NCBI GenBank assembly: GCA_963920575.1
Contig: OY986966.1
Location: 27,600,581 to 27,664,580 of the forward strand
Length of the DNA stretch: 64,000 bases
Source: Narthecium ossifragum
Taxonomy: Eukaryota; Streptophyta; Magnoliopsida; Dioscoreales; Nartheciaceae
Direction: 5' to 3'
Of this stretch, positions 25,288-37,519 are shown piece after piece. The notes below the pieces were generated by a model. That model saw nothing but the letters and a program-made list of their open reading frames with translations, had not been told where the DNA came from and made no database searches. A program made the translations under genes and the position numbers. How positions within the stretch are numbered: the first letter of the stretch is position 1; the number at the start of each line of letters is the position of its first letter.

Positions 25288-26198
25288 AGCATGTGTGACA
25301 ATTTTTTTAAAGAACCAACCCAACCATGCTTCCATCAAATGACAATCATATCCTTCATCAACATACCCTACTTCTACTGTTCTACCCAGAAAAAAATTCA
25401 CCTTTACTAAGACAATATCAAATGGTATCTCTAAAATGAAGCCTACCTTACCTAAGATCACAAGAACATCCTATGTGGTAAAAGTGAATAACTTTTTTCA
25501 AGCATGTGAAGGGCATTGTTGTGATCTCTACAGCTCTACTCAGTTGGTGTACTCCCAGTCACCAACTTTTCACTTGTTTCATAGACTTTTGCACTTTGAA
25601 GTGCCAGCAATCAAACCTACACGCTGGTGCATCACCTTCACTCCATTGCTAGCTAGATCATGGTATCTCTGTGTTTCTCCAATGGTGGACCCTGTTCTAG
25701 CTACTGATGGACTTGATATACACTTGATATAATTCTATACACAAAAACTTCTAGAAGTACAAGGAAATGGGTACTTTTAAAAAGGATACATGGTCTTAAT
25801 TCTTTATGGTTGTGGAGCTCACCTTGACTCCTTGTGCAACTACCAGAGCTGCTTCTATGTACTTGGAGATTATTAGAATCCTTCAGAGTACTACTGTGTA
25901 TAAGAAAACTGGGATGTCTGATGAGATTTTTGGATTGAAATAGGTTAGACATTTGGCGCATTTATATATGGACTATATCATAGGATCATGTGGGGGCCAT
26001 GTCTCAATCTCAAGTTTGGCTGTAGTTGAGAGTACTGAGTAGAGAGACTAGAGTGGTGTATGACGTATGAAGGAATGGCTGAAGTACGGAGTAGGCAGGA
26101 CGACTAAAAGAGTTCTTATTGAGAGGGTCTGCGTACAAGTTAAAAAAGAAGCGTATAAAAATACATAGAAAATTTAAAAAAGGAAATGGATGCTGAAA
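25288..26198. other. Unannotated spacer upstream of copy B
   Basis: No recognisable coding, RNA or transposon sequence was seen. It probably contains the promoter of copy B at the left and the 3' flank of the minus-strand tRNA-Ala at the right. Confidence 0.4.
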
Positions 26199-26271
26199 TG
26201 GAGATGCGGGGTATCGATCCCCGTACCTCTCGCATGCTAAGCGAGCGCTCTACCATCTGAGCTACATCCCC
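26199..26271 (-). tRNA. tRNA-Ala (anticodon AGC), minus copy
   Basis: A 73-nt cloverleaf: acceptor GGGGATG/CATCTCC, D-arm TAGCTCAGATGGTAGAG, anticodon stem CTCGC/GCGAG around loop TTAGCAT, T-arm GGGGATCGATACCCC. A T6 run downstream on the minus strand is a Pol III terminator. It is identical in sequence to the plus copy at 26472. Confidence 0.96.
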
Positions 26272-26471
26272 ATTTGTTCTTGTGAGTTTGAAAGAATTGA
26301 TATTATTAAAGTTTCTTGTCCTTTTCCTTAACTAGTTTTCGTTAGCCTAAAAACAAGGTGAACCATTTGTTCTTGTGCTTCTGAAAATTAGTAATCCCTC
26401 AAAATCTTATCCCCTGTTCCTTCTTTTTTTTTTAAGAATGATAAAAACCTTTCACAAGCCAAATAACATAG

Positions 26472-26544
26472 GGGGATGTAGCTCAGATGGTAGAGCGCTC
26501 GCTTAGCATGCGAGAGGTACGGGGATCGATACCCCGCATCTCCA
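26472..26544 (+). tRNA. tRNA-Ala (anticodon AGC), plus copy
   Basis: Same 73-nt sequence and fold as the minus copy, in opposite orientation, with a T4 run about 10 nt after the 3' end. The two 5' ends face each other across about 200 bp of unrelated AT-rich spacer. Confidence 0.96.
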
Positions 26545-27364
26545 TTGCTCTATTTTGATTATTAATTTTTTTAGTTATTTTAATTTACCTTTTTCATGAT
26601 TTTACTCTTATTGTTTGGGTTTATGGCCTGTAAAACCATAATTATTCACTCAAATAAACATAAAAAAACCGATTGAGGTCTATTTCACTCTTAAAACAAA
26701 TTAACATTTCACTCTACATGCACTTCTGATAATATCATTTTTTCCCTCCTAAAATTTAAGGATTGTTTCAAAAATGCCTTTCCTTCTATTATTAGACTTA
26801 ATCATAATTAAACTCTCACACAATATTATGAAATGTCTTAAATGCTCTCGGATGTTAACGTGGTAGTTCAAATCTGGATTTCCATACAAATACCTTAATT
26901 TTCCATGTTCAAAAGGATAATATCTTCCTACTTGCAATAACCATCAATGCTCCATGCTCAACATATGCCCATATGGGCGACTACTTAGTTTGGACAAGGT
27001 GAGTGATTGCATATGTATATTTGGTGTTATAAACACATCATACTTAGATCGAGATGATGTGGGTTAAATCTCCGATCACTGGCTCGACTATTTTATTTTT
27101 TAAAAGAAAAAAATCTCAATTAACTGCTCTTTAATCATGCTCGTTGGCTTCTAAGTAGCAAAACTAAATGTAATCACTGTAGTATCAGTCAAAAAGACAA
27201 TGGAATCTCATATTGGTACGAGGTTAAGCTTATCAGCCAAACACACTTTATTAGGCGATATAATCACCACGACCAAACACCAAACTAATACAATAATCCA
27301 GTAAACCAAATGACGCCTTTGACGATGGACATCGTGATCATTGTTTGGATGTGATTTTTATCTT
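26545..27364. other. AT-rich spacer
   Basis: Nothing beyond simple AT-rich sequence was recognised. Confidence 0.4.
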
Positions 27365-27424
27365 AATTCCGGACCTAAGATTCAATTAAGTTGGAATTCC
27401 GGACCTAAGATTCAATTAAGTTGG
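27365..27424. repeat. Two-copy 30-bp tandem repeat
   Basis: The unit starting AATTCCGGACCTAAGATTCA is repeated exactly with a 30-bp period, just left of the LINE insertion site. Confidence 0.9.
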
Positions 27425-27487
27425 GCTAGATTAGTAGTTTGACCAATATCGTGAGTTCGTGACATGCAGTTATGACTTCTTGTATTT

Positions 27488-27954
27488 GATGCTCTGTACT
27501 TGATGCTGAACTTGATGTTGTACTTGATGTTGAACTAGTGTTGGCTTTGTATTTGGTGCGGTCCTTCGTAGTGTTGGTTCTGTACTTGATCCTGAACTAC
27601 TCGTCATTGGCATGGCATTACAGTGGACGTATGAGAAAGGTGTTCGTCGTGTCGTCGTCGAATCAGATTCGAGGTTTGCCATGGAGATTCTTGTAGGCAG
27701 CAGGCTTTGGCCACCTGAGGTGGAGACCTCGGCACAGACGGTCTGGGCGATCATGTTATTGATGGACTCCGTCGTTTTTGTAGCAGTGTCGCGTATGATT
27801 GTCACTAGGGCGGATGGTATCGCTAGACATTGTAGACGGGCATTTTCAGATTTTTGCTGGATCCCAGAGGATGGTGTTATACCTCATTATGGGATTTCTT
27901 TGTAGTTCTATGGGTACTTAGCCTTTGGCTCAACTAATCAAAAAAAAAAAAAAA
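27488..27954 (+). mobile_element. 5'-truncated LINE fragment with 19-bp target duplication
   Basis: GTTATGACTTCTTGTATTT (27469-27487) recurs at 27955-27973 with one mismatch, and the insert ends in a poly(A) run at 27940-27954. The plus strand encodes an RNase H-like C-terminus from about 27612 to the stop at 27903, with VVVESDSRFAMEIL, RLWPPEVE and VTRADGIARHCRRA. The 3' UTR ends GGCTCAACTAATC before the A-run, a tail shared with other LINE pieces in this window. The 5' part (27488-27600) is built of degenerate TTGATGYTGAACT-like repeats. Confidence 0.85.
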
Positions 27955-28018
27955 GTTATGAATTCTTGTATTTAAATCCACGTGCTATAATAAATGAGTT
28001 GATCAATACAAACTATGG

Positions 28019-28370
28019 ATCCGGGGGGGGGGGGCGGCGGCGGGTCGCCGCCGCCGGCCATGCCAGGAAGGGGAGAGAGAGAGAGAGAGAGGGCAGCGGG
28101 GGGTCGCCGCCGCCGGCCACGCCATGAAGGGGAGAGAGAGAGGGAGAGGGTGGCGGGGGGCGGGGGGTCACCGCCGCCGGCCACACCAGGAAGGGGAGAG
28201 AGAGAGGAGGTAGCCCCGCCCCCCTCTCTCTCCCGCAGGCGACGGCTGCTGGGGTGGGGAGGTGATGGCGGGGGGGGGGGGGGTGACGGCGAGCCGGCGG
28301 TGCCTGCCGGCGTGGTGGGGGTGGTGGAGGAGGTGAGGGTGGGATGGGGGAGAGAGAGGGGAGGTAGGGG
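28019..28370. repeat. GC/GA-rich minisatellite
   Basis: Three imperfect units of about 60 bp combine a GCCGCCGGCC core, a CCAGGAAGGGGAG step and a (GA)n run. Poly(G) runs occur around 28023 and 28270. Long reading frames across it are low-complexity artefacts. Confidence 0.8.
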
Positions 28371-28728
28371 ATGAGGGTAGTTTAGGGTTTTTTCGATTTT
28401 TTAATTTTTTTTCAAAAAATCTGGGATGTGGTGTGTTGAGTCCAACTTGTTGTGCGGATAGGCGCACCCATATAAATAGGCTAAAGTATGTGTTTGGTAC
28501 CTGGGTTTTCAGGCAAATTTTTATGTGATACTCGTGTTTTTAAAAGTAAACATTGAATACCTATGTTTCTCGAACCATTTTTAATTGGTGCCTCCGTCCA
28601 CCTGCTGTCTGCCAGTCTAACAGCGGCCCAAGCGAACCGGTCACGTGCCTACACGTGATTGGACAGCCTCCTTCTTCCAATTCCAATTCCATTCAACCAT
28701 CGTCTCTTTTTCGATTCGATTCGATTCC

Positions 28729-29157
28729 ATGGGGTATCTCTCCTGCTTGGCGGAGTCGTCCAACGCCACCTGCCGATCCATCGCCTCCTACTCCCCCACC
28801 CAGCTCCACCAGGAAGAGCCCGCCGACGGCGGCGAGGCTGGGAGCTCCTTGTCGTTGTTTCGGAGAATAAAGCGGTTCAGCTATGCCGAGCTGGCCGAGG
28901 CCACGGGGAACTTCTCTGAGGACGCTTTGCTGGGCCGTGGTAGCCACGACGCGGTGTATAAGGTTGTGCTGCACGGATCGTCTCACCCCGTCGCCGTGAA
29001 GCGCCCCTCCCGCCGCCCTCAGCTCCTCCACCACCTTCACAACTGGGAGGTCGACAACGAGATCCGGATCCTCTCGCGCATCCGCAGCCCCGAGCTCGTT
29101 AACCTCGTTGGGTTCACGGAGGACGGCGATGGGGTTGATGGGATCCGGGGGGCCTGA
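28729..29157 (+). pseudogene. Captured N-terminal fragment of a Ser/Thr receptor-like kinase gene
   Basis: The frame starts MGYLSCLAESS and continues through KRFSYAELAEATGNFSED, LLGRGSHDAVYKV and PVAVKRPSRR, the first kinase subdomains (Gly-rich loop and VAVK lysine). It breaks at a stop at 29155-29157 soon after NLVGFTEDG. The start and loop resemble a small family of Arabidopsis kinase-like proteins (At3g51990 type, from memory). In the Gly-rich loop the usual GxGSHG reads GRGSHD. The catalytic loop is missing. Confidence 0.75.
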
Positions 29158-29888
29158 CGTTCCTCACCTCTCCTCCCAACATTCCCTAAAGTTTCTCTCT
29201 CTCTTTGAGTCAAATAGACATCCAGGAGGTCGATGTAGCGTCAAAATTTCTTTTTTGCTATCTAATTTGTGGGAAAATATGGTTTGGAGCTCATTGGAGA
29301 CAATCTCCGATTGATAAGCATCTAATTTCTCCTCCCAACATTCCGTTGAATCTCTGTTTTAAGAAGACGGTGGTTTGAAGCTCAATCGGAGACTTTGATA
29401 AGCATATAATTTGGGTTTAGCTCTTTCGATTTATGATGACAAATTGTGTTTTGTGGTGGTTTTTTTATTGATATTCAAAGTCCAATTTTTGATCCACAAG
29501 CGGCTCTGTTTTAATCGAAAACTCCGGCGATGAGAAACAGAGCAATGGTTTCGATCCCAGAAGAGACCCTTTCTTTTCTTATCTTCTCCTATAAATCCTT
29601 CTCCAAGATTGAAAGCAATGGATATCATTAGTTTGGTCGTCGTCTTCTCTCAATGGTTGCTATTGCCGACTTCCATGGCGGCACCGACGATGCTTCGACC
29701 GATGAAGCTTGAGATTCATCGAAGGTCTCCATCGGGGATCCTCGCTATGAATCCCTGACGGCAACGGAGGCGTAGAAGAGAGAGGGCGGCGAGGTTGCGA
29801 GGTTGGAGCTCGACGTCGTTGGGATCTCCGACGAGGACTCGCGGCGGGGAGGCGAGCCGGCGATGGAGCTCCGGGCAAGGGTGGTGGA

Positions 29889-30000
29889 TGATTGACTTGA
29901 GCACCAAGACCGATGTCTTCAGCTTCGACATTCTCCTACTCGAGATCATGAGCGGGCGGAAGGCCAATGACGGTGAAGAGGCCAATGCTGTGGAAGCTAA
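29889..30000 (+). pseudogene. Captured C-terminal kinase fragment
   Basis: The plus strand reads DLSTKTDVFSFDILLLEIMS and then GRKAND, kinase subdomain IX of the same kind of gene as the 28.7-kb fragment. The middle of the kinase is absent, so this is an internally deleted capture. Confidence 0.65.
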
Positions 30001-30220
30001 TGCGGGGGATATCAAGTTCGCAGGCGGTGGCGGAGGTCCAAGGGAAGGAGGAGGCTGACCGGTTCGCTCGGGCCGCCGTTAGACCGGCAGACGGCAGGTG
30101 GACGGAGGCACCAATTAAAAATTGTTCGAGGAACATAGGTATTCAATGTTTACTTTTGAAAACACGGGTGTCACATAAAAATTTGCCTGAAAACTCAGGT
30201 ACCAAACGCATACTTTAGCT

Positions 30221-31079
30221 TATATATACATTCATATATATTTTTTTAATATTATATAACTACATTTGATGTTTATATAACTTTTACTTTATCCATTATA
30301 CAAATTTATCATTTCCTCGATCCAAACAGTCGTTTTTAGAAATTAATATTAGTTGAAGTGGGCGATTAGAGTGGGCTAAGTGGTGTGAGTTCACTAATTA
30401 CTCATTGACCAGTTAAGGATAATTTTAGTCATTGTCTTTTATGCGAGTCTGAGTTAAAGAGAGCAACGGTTACGTCAGTTTAGACCCCGGCTCTCCATCC
30501 GACACTTGTCGGATGCTAAGACAGCCCTAATACTTCCGCTATCGGGTTAATTCACAAATGGAAAAAAAAATATATTATTAAAATTTGGGATGCGTAAAGG
30601 ATAGGTATCCGTTGATATCAGAATACGTATGTGGGTTATTTGAATAAATAAGAATAAAACTAAAGAGATGTTGATATGTGGACGACGGATATTTTATTTT
30701 AGGGTTTTAATTTTATGGCTTTTCAATTCTCTATTCTTCTGTTGACGTTATATGACAATGAAATTAAGGTCGAGGGTTTCTCTATTTGCTATTTGGATGC
30801 ATGAGACAAGGATTTTTAATTTTTTAAAGTTAACATCATATTTGATATATATATATCAACCTTATAAGAAGTAATAACGGTTAGCATGCATTAATTCATA
30901 TCTCTTAATTTTCTTTATATATATTCTCTAAGTTTGCTTTATATAAACATGCATTAATTCATATCAACTTAAGTTATATTAATATTATCTTATGCAATAT
31001 GCAAAGACTTATATATTTATTTTATATACCCTAAGTTAGACTTATAATATTTTATTTTATATTTTATTGGCTATGTTTT
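30221..31079. other. AT-rich spacer
   Basis: AT-rich sequence without a recognised gene. It may include the 5' portion of the Helitron whose 3' end is at 31234, but no 5' TC terminus could be chosen. Confidence 0.35.
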
Positions 31080-31234
31080 ATGGTGGTAGTGAACAAAAAA
31101 CTATGACCAACTTTCGAACCCTGGACCACCTACGGGTCAACACAACCGTCTAACCAGACAAACTACAGGGAGTTTGTTAAAATTTTATATTAATAATAAC
31201 TAAAAACTGTGCCATGGGCACAGGTGAGTACTAG
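31080..31234 (+). mobile_element. Helitron 3' end (5' limit unknown)
   Basis: CTGTGCC-ATG-GGCACAG forms a perfect 7-bp hairpin at 31207-31223. It is followed by the 7-nt spacer GTGAGTA, then CTAG (31231-31234) and T. That is the canonical Helitron 3' terminus (hairpin, short spacer, CTRR, insertion before T). Just inside, the minus strand has a tRNA-like stretch with a B-box-like GGGTTCGAAAG (around 31115). The 5' end was not found. Confidence 0.6.
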
Positions 31235-32509
31235 TATATTATAATTGTCAACAATCACATTTAATTTAGAGCTCAACTAATTAAAAAAAAAAGAGAGAAA
31301 ATTGGCATCACCTATCATTTTCATAAACGAAAACCCTTTTTAGAGAGCAAAATAGCGAATATAAAATAATAATAATAAAATCTATTTAATGTATCTTGGC
31401 CTATTTTTTAACCATGCAATTGTCATCATTTTTCTCCTTTATTTCTCGAGTTTTATGGAGTGATATTTGCATTGATCTATTCAACGTGGTCCGGTCAACT
31501 ATGGTGTCGTACGACTCGTCAAAGACACCTCCTCCACGTGGCACCCATCCATTGGCTGCCCTCTAACTTTCCATTCGGAAAGAAAGATGGCGCTTGGAAG
31601 CATTCCTAAAAGAGTTTAAATATAATTTGGTAATCCACTCTGACCAATTACAGCAAACAAACTTATTCTATTTATGATATATTAATATAATTTTTGCTAA
31701 AAACTACCCTACTAAAATCTAGTCCATCTCTAATTATATTTCCAATTTTCTGGAAAAATATCCATATTATAGAAAATGGGACAAGTCAGTCAGTCCGACC
31801 TTTCCAAGATCAAGCGTTACAAAATAAATTCCTAATTCAAGAATTTTAAAGAGAAAAAAGGAGGGAAAAAATATATATATATTTTTAAAAAAAGAGCTGG
31901 AGGTGGACCGTGTGTAGTTGATCCGTCCGACCTTTCCAACTAAAATCCAACCCATGACGTGTCAGCATATCCACACGTTTCGCGTCCTCTTGTTGTCACC
32001 AACGTAACCGATTCCCTCTCCCTCCTATAATAAGAAACCCATCTCCGATTCCGGCTCCCACCATTAAATTTCTTTCCAACGATCCCATCTCGTGATCAAA
32101 GTTCCCAACTTTACATTATTCGTACAGCAAGGATCCAGGTAGAGAGAAAATTTTTGTTTTTTTGGTGGGGGATTTTCGGATTGTAGAGAGTTTTGCAACA
32201 TTGTATCTATTGGAATAGCAGGAAAAGCTCCGATTTTGGAGGAGTTTTGCTTGGAATCTGGAAGTGTGTGGCTCCCGTTCTCTGGTTTGGAACGGTTGTT
32301 GCTGGGGTTTCCGTGCAAGAATCCCGGTTTTTTCGGTGTTTTTTGCGCTCTTCTTTGGCTCCCCTGTTTTCGTGAACCTCTGTTTGTTGTTTCCGTGAAG
32401 AAAGATCTTTGAGATCTTTTCCAAGTTTTGTTCTTTGTTTCATTTTGGAGTGAGGAGGCTTCGTCGATCCCGCAAAGCCCTGATCTTTAACCCGTTTTGA
32501 GGCTTTGAT
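31235..32509 (+). promoter_or_regulatory. Spacer, promoter and long leader of the PLIP-type lipase gene
   Basis: AT-rich spacer gives way near 31.9 kb to a promoter-like zone. A TATA-like CCTATAATAAG lies around 32025-32035, followed by CT-rich sequence. If used, it predicts a leader of over 400 nt before the ATG at 32510. An intron in the leader is possible but was not resolved. Confidence 0.35.
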
Positions 32510-35500
32510 ATGGATGGGCTTAGGCTGGCCAGATTGACTGGGGCGCCGCCCATGGCTGTGCCGCATGGCCACCACCACGCGCCGGCGCAGGTGTGCGCCG
32601 TGGCGCACCGGGGTGGAGGTGGGGCGGTGGAGGCGGGGCCGGTGGTGGCCAGGCAGTCCTATATGTTACCCGTGCCATTGAGGAGGCTGTGGCCCGGAGG
32701 GGAAGGGAAAGGGGCTGGGCGGAACGACGCGGCGGCAGCGGCAGCGGCAACAACGACGGCGCCAGCGGAGGAGGAGGAGAAGACGGCTCCTTCCCTGCCA
32801 CTGGAGACGGCGGATTCAGTGGTCACGAGGCGAAGTGGGAATTGGGTAGTGAACATACTTAGAGTTAAGTCTCTCTGCGGGGAGGAGGGGGAGGCGGAGA
32901 AGCTGGTGGTGGAGAAAAAGGAGCAGGAGGAGGAGATGGACATGGAGCTGGGGGATCGGTGTGTGGCGTGTGGCGGTGGGGAGAAGTCGGAGGAGTGCGA
33001 CGTCGGTGGAGATGATGAGAAGAATGTGGCCTTCGATAGAGAATCCTTCTCAAGGCTTTTGCAGAGAGTGTCGCTGGTGGAGGCGCAGCTCTACGAAAAG
33101 ATGTCACATCTCGGCAGCCTCGCATACTCCGTTCAAAGTATCAAGGTACCCATTTGATGATTCCTTGTGAAAATTTTAGTTTTGTTCATAAAGATTGTTC
33201 CTGTGAGCTTTGCAGAACTAGTTTTATTCCCCCATTGATTTAGTGATTTCTCCTTGGTTTAGAGCTTTTCCTGTTTGCTTGTTTCTTGCTGGAAATCATC
33301 TCCAATTCGCGATGATTCTCGCTTCTTTTTACTATATTTCCAATCATTATTACCCTCTTCACTGCTATTTTCAAATTTCATATCCTGTATGAAAGTGCAG
33401 CTAACTAAATCTACATTGGTTACTCTCTTGCAGCCAGGAAATCTTCTAAATAAGTATGGATTGCATTTTGTGACCTCGTCATTCGAGAAAAAAGCTAAAT
33501 CTATGAATGTCGAGGAGGGGCAGATACCACCAGCACCATGGATAGAGGGCGTTGACAAGGTGGAGGAAGGTGGAAATGAGAGTGACGAGGAACATGAATT
33601 CAGCCCATCTGCTGCTTACGAGATTGCAGCTTCGGCTGCCGCTTATCTGCAATCTCGGAATACAAGCATCCACCCCTTGCGGCCTTCAAAGATGGAGAGA
33701 TCACTAGAAGGAGCGTCTGAAAATGATGACACAATTGAGAGTGTAAGCTCTGATGAGGCGTCCTTTGTGGCCAGCACAAATTCCTTGACTGCAGTGGTTG
33801 CAGGGAAGGAGGAGATGAAGCAAGCTGTCACCAAAGATCTTAATTCAGCAAATCCTTCACCCTGTGAGTGGTTTGTATGTGATGACAATTGCAGTAGCAC
33901 GAGATACTTTGTTATTCAGGTCAGGTTTCATGCCTTTACTATCTCGATAAATGTAGCTGTTGATACCTGTTCATTCAGGCTACTTTGTCTGACATTCCCA
34001 ATGGACAATTTGGTTTGCAGGGTTCGGAAACACTGGCCTCTTGGCAAGCAAATCTTTTGTTTGAGCCCATTCAGTTTGAGGTATTGCATATTCTAGTATT
34101 AAAAGTGTTTCTTTTTTAACTTCTTCACTGAAATGTTGTCTGCATTGACGATTGTCGTTGAAGTGAGCCCTAAATCTATATATCTGTAGGATATTGATGA
34201 CAAAAATATTGTTGGGATGGTTTTTTCAAAGTTGAGGTGTGAGGATATTGAGGGACAGAGCTCATTTTTATGGCAAATTGCAGCTGTTGATATATCAATA
34301 TTTATCTGTTTTGATGGTTACTAGGCCATTGAAATGTTAATAATGTTTTAAAAGCAAAAGTGCAATGGTTGAATGCTCTGTATCGTTGCAATATAGATAC
34401 ATTAGTTTTTCCCGAGTCGACATGCGATTCTTATGATGAATCCATGTTTATCAGCTTGTATAGATTCTCTAATATCTTTAGTTACTTTCTTGGAGTAAGT
34501 TGTTTCCTGTCTTTTTATCAGTCTATTTTAGGATTTATGAACTGGCTATCTCCTCAAATGCTTACTCACCTATTGGAGGTGATAGCATTTGTGAACTGGC
34601 TATCCTCCGATGGTGTTAACAGTGGAAGTCGTTGTTGCAGGGACTGGATGTACTCGTCCACAGGGGCATCTATGAAGCTGCCAAGGGAATATATGAACAG
34701 ATGTTGCCAGAAGTCCAAGCGCACCTAAAATCTCATGGTAACTCAGCTACACTCCGCTTTACTGGACATTCTCTTGGTGGAAGTCTCTCTCTCCTCATCA
34801 ATCTCATGCTACTGATACGAGGAGTAGCGCCTTCGTCATCCTTGTTGCCTGTCATCACATTTGGAGCACCGTCTATGTTGTGTGGAGGTGACTACTTGCT
34901 TCGCAAGTTAGGGTTGCCTCAAAGTCATGTTCAAGCGATCACCATGCATAGAGATATTGTCCCGCGAGCCTTCTCGTGCCACTATCCAGATCATGTAGCT
35001 AAGATTCTGAAGGCTCTTAATGGAAACTTCCGCAATCATCCATGTCTCAAGAACCAGGTAAATTCTTCCCCCATGGCTAATTTTGCATCTCTAAAGTGTT
35101 GTTAGAATGAGCCTTTTTTTGAGAGATCGCTTCTTGCTGACAGGATTGAAGTTTTTTATTTGGATGGATAATTGCTGTTAGAAGTGTCTCTTGTTTTCGT
35201 ATCTTGGAGTGTCTATCATTTCCCTTTTTACCAGCTGTTTATGTTATCTTGAGGCTGAAACCGAATCAAGAGCTAGAACTTGGATATGTCCTTGAGTATT
35301 TGTTGGATTCATAGCCATTCTCTTGGTCACCTTGCCAAATTTATGTTGACCGTGGTGGCCGATCAGTTTATTTGTTCTTCATGAGATTCATGGCGCTTCA
35401 GTTGATCTCTCCAATATTGCAAACCAAGAATTACAAGTTGGAAATGTCGCTGAATATTTTCATTAGACCATAGGCGAACACTTGGTCTCCTTGCCAAACC

Positions 35501-36325
35501 TTTTGACGTTGAAAGCGCACACTGATCTCTTTGCCAAGCTTTTCCATGTTGAAAGCAATGGCACATCAGTTTATGAGACCTTTACAAGAGCTATTGTGCT
35601 TTAGTCGATATCTCAGATATTTTGTTTCATTTGTTTAATTCCTCCTCTTGAATCACATGCAACAGCATGTGCAATCATAAATCTGATAAAGTTGGAAGTT
35701 TGATAGGTTTCATTTACTCTGTTTTGCTCAACAGAAATTGCTGTATGCACCAGTAGGGAAGTTCTTGATCCTGCAGCCCGATGAGAAGTTCTCGCCCAAC
35801 CACCACCTTCTACCCCCAGGCAGTGGCCTCTACCTCTTGGGCCACCCATCGCTAGATTCCAACTCTCCTCCGAAGCAATTGGAGGCTGCTAAGTTTGCAT
35901 TTCTCAACTCTCCCCACCCTTTGGAGATTCTCAGTGACCGCGGTGCCTATGGTTCCAAAGGAACTGTCTATAGGGATCACGATGTAAATTCTTACTTAAA
36001 ATGCATGCACGGGGTACTCCGTCAAGAGCTCAATCTCATCAGGAAGGCCAAGAGGGAGCAGCGCCGCCGTGTGTGGTGGCCTCTTGTTGCTTCACAGGGA
36101 GTCCAGGTTGCCGTCATGACAGGCCAGCGTGCTGCATCAACCAATAGACCTATTGAGAACCACCATTTTATTTTTTCTGGTGTGTTTAAAGGCGGAAAGG
36201 AAAAATTGAAGAGATTCGGAAGGCTGGTTGCTTCACAGCATGTGCACATGCTTCTTGTGTTCTTTATTCCGGCCCATTGGTTTGTCGTCGGCGCATTAGC
36301 AGTGGTCCATATGACAATGAGCTAG
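32510..36325 (+). CDS. PLIP-type plastid phospholipase A1 (class 3 lipase)
   Basis: PLIP enzymes hydrolyse acyl groups of chloroplast glycerolipids and phospholipids, feeding seed oil or jasmonate synthesis. Five exons, 32510-33145, 33434-33919, 34021-34080, 34641-35057 and 35735-36325, join in phase 0 to give about 729 aa. The N-terminus ([14 protein letters not shown], Ala/Gly/Pro-rich) suits a plastid transit peptide. A long acidic region leads to the lipase domain: [31 protein letters not shown], and the nucleophile elbow [13 protein letters not shown] with the catalytic Ser at about residue 438. Then come [11 protein letters not shown], a [17 protein letters not shown] block and the C-terminal GLYLLGHPS region. 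A hydrophobic segment ([20 protein letters not shown]) closes the protein. Length and order fit the family. Which PLIP paralogue it represents is unclear. Confidence 0.9.
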
Positions 36326-37193
36326 ATACTCCTTCATCGGTGAAAGAATTGTTTAACAGATTGATTCTTAATTTTTTAGTCCAATTGGGCATTGTTCATG
36401 TCAACGATGTATATACATCATTAGACGCTGTCAAATTGTAGAGCAGAAAACATCAATATTCAGCAAATTTAATGAAAGTATGTTATCTTGTATCACCTGA
36501 TGTGTTCTTTGCCCACAGCTTCTGATAACTGTTCAGTTCTTGCTTGCTATTATTGTAGACTAGAATCCTGTTTTCTGTTCCAATGTTTCTACAGAGTGCC
36601 CATAGGTTTGCTTGTCACTTTCGAATTCTTCTTGAGAATATAGATATGCATAGGATGTTTAAGTTTAGTTTCTTTCTCCAGAGCTGATACTCTTGTTGAA
36701 TCTTGAAATATCTGAAAGTCTATCTGAATCAGATGCTGGTTTTGTTGAGTCTCCATTCTGCATTCCTTGGTGACAGATTGTCACCGGTCAAGATCGGCAC
36801 CGCCGGAGACGTCAAACTTCTCTCAATTCCTGCCATTTTCCTACCATTTCGACTTGTTGGTATTGCTGACAAATTAGAGGTCCATCTCTCGGACTGTGAT
36901 TGCAGGCAAGCAAGCACCCCCATGACAACGATGCCGCCATGTGATTTGCGTGCTCAGATGATGAATGGCAGCTTGGTTTCTCCGTGAGTTCCATTTCGCA
37001 GACGCAGATGTCGATATCATTGTACATAAATTACTGGTTTAACAATAAAAGCCTCTTATATGAGAAAAAGATTAGACTCACGAGTCTGGGATTTGTTAGG
37101 AGTCTGGGATTTGTTAGGAAGAGTAACAAGGAGGCACGCTTCTTAACGATAACGTCTTTTGTGTTTGTTGGCAAATTTTGAATAGTCAACTAA
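36326..37193. other. 3' UTR of the lipase gene and spacer
   Basis: No further gene was recognised. A 19-bp tandem duplication of an AGTCTGGGATTTGTTAG unit lies near 37083-37120. Confidence 0.4.
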
Positions 37194-37519
37194 TAAAACT
37201 AAGGGGTTTTTACATATCTACCCTTCAAAAGTTTCTAAATATCACAATTACCATTATATTTTTTCGGCTTACTAAATTACCCTTGAAATTTTGAAAAATT
37301 CGTAAACCTACCCCTCCGTCTACCTCCGTCTGTACATCTAACTTAACCATGATTATAATCTAACGGAGACATGTAAATTACTTAATCACCCAATTTTGAT
37401 CGGTTTTTGTGTATTTTGACTGCTTTCCTTTATTTGCTGACGTAGGAGGGGGAGAGAGAGAATCAATTTTGACCAGCTTTTGCTATTTTGACTGCTTCCT
37501 CCCTTGATTTGCTGAACCA

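Larger units (their letters stand above)
28479..30220. mobile_element. Long-TIR element carrying kinase gene fragments (Pack-type)
   Basis: About 160 bp at the left (28479-28639) and right (30061-30220) are inverted repeats of each other. They begin (G/A)GCTAAAGTATG and run inward to a shared GCGGCCC(A/G)AGCGAACC, with roughly a dozen mismatches by eye. The interior has no transposase but holds two fragments of one receptor-like kinase gene. This is the usual form of Pack-MULEs. A clean 9-bp target duplication was not found; only AT-rich TATAAATA and TATATATA flank it, so the superfamily is inferred. Confidence 0.75.

Noticed and set aside
28015..28467. Long Gly/Pro/Arg-rich open frames on both strands
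   Set aside because: They are produced by the GC/GA minisatellite; no domain, start context or intron structure supports a gene.
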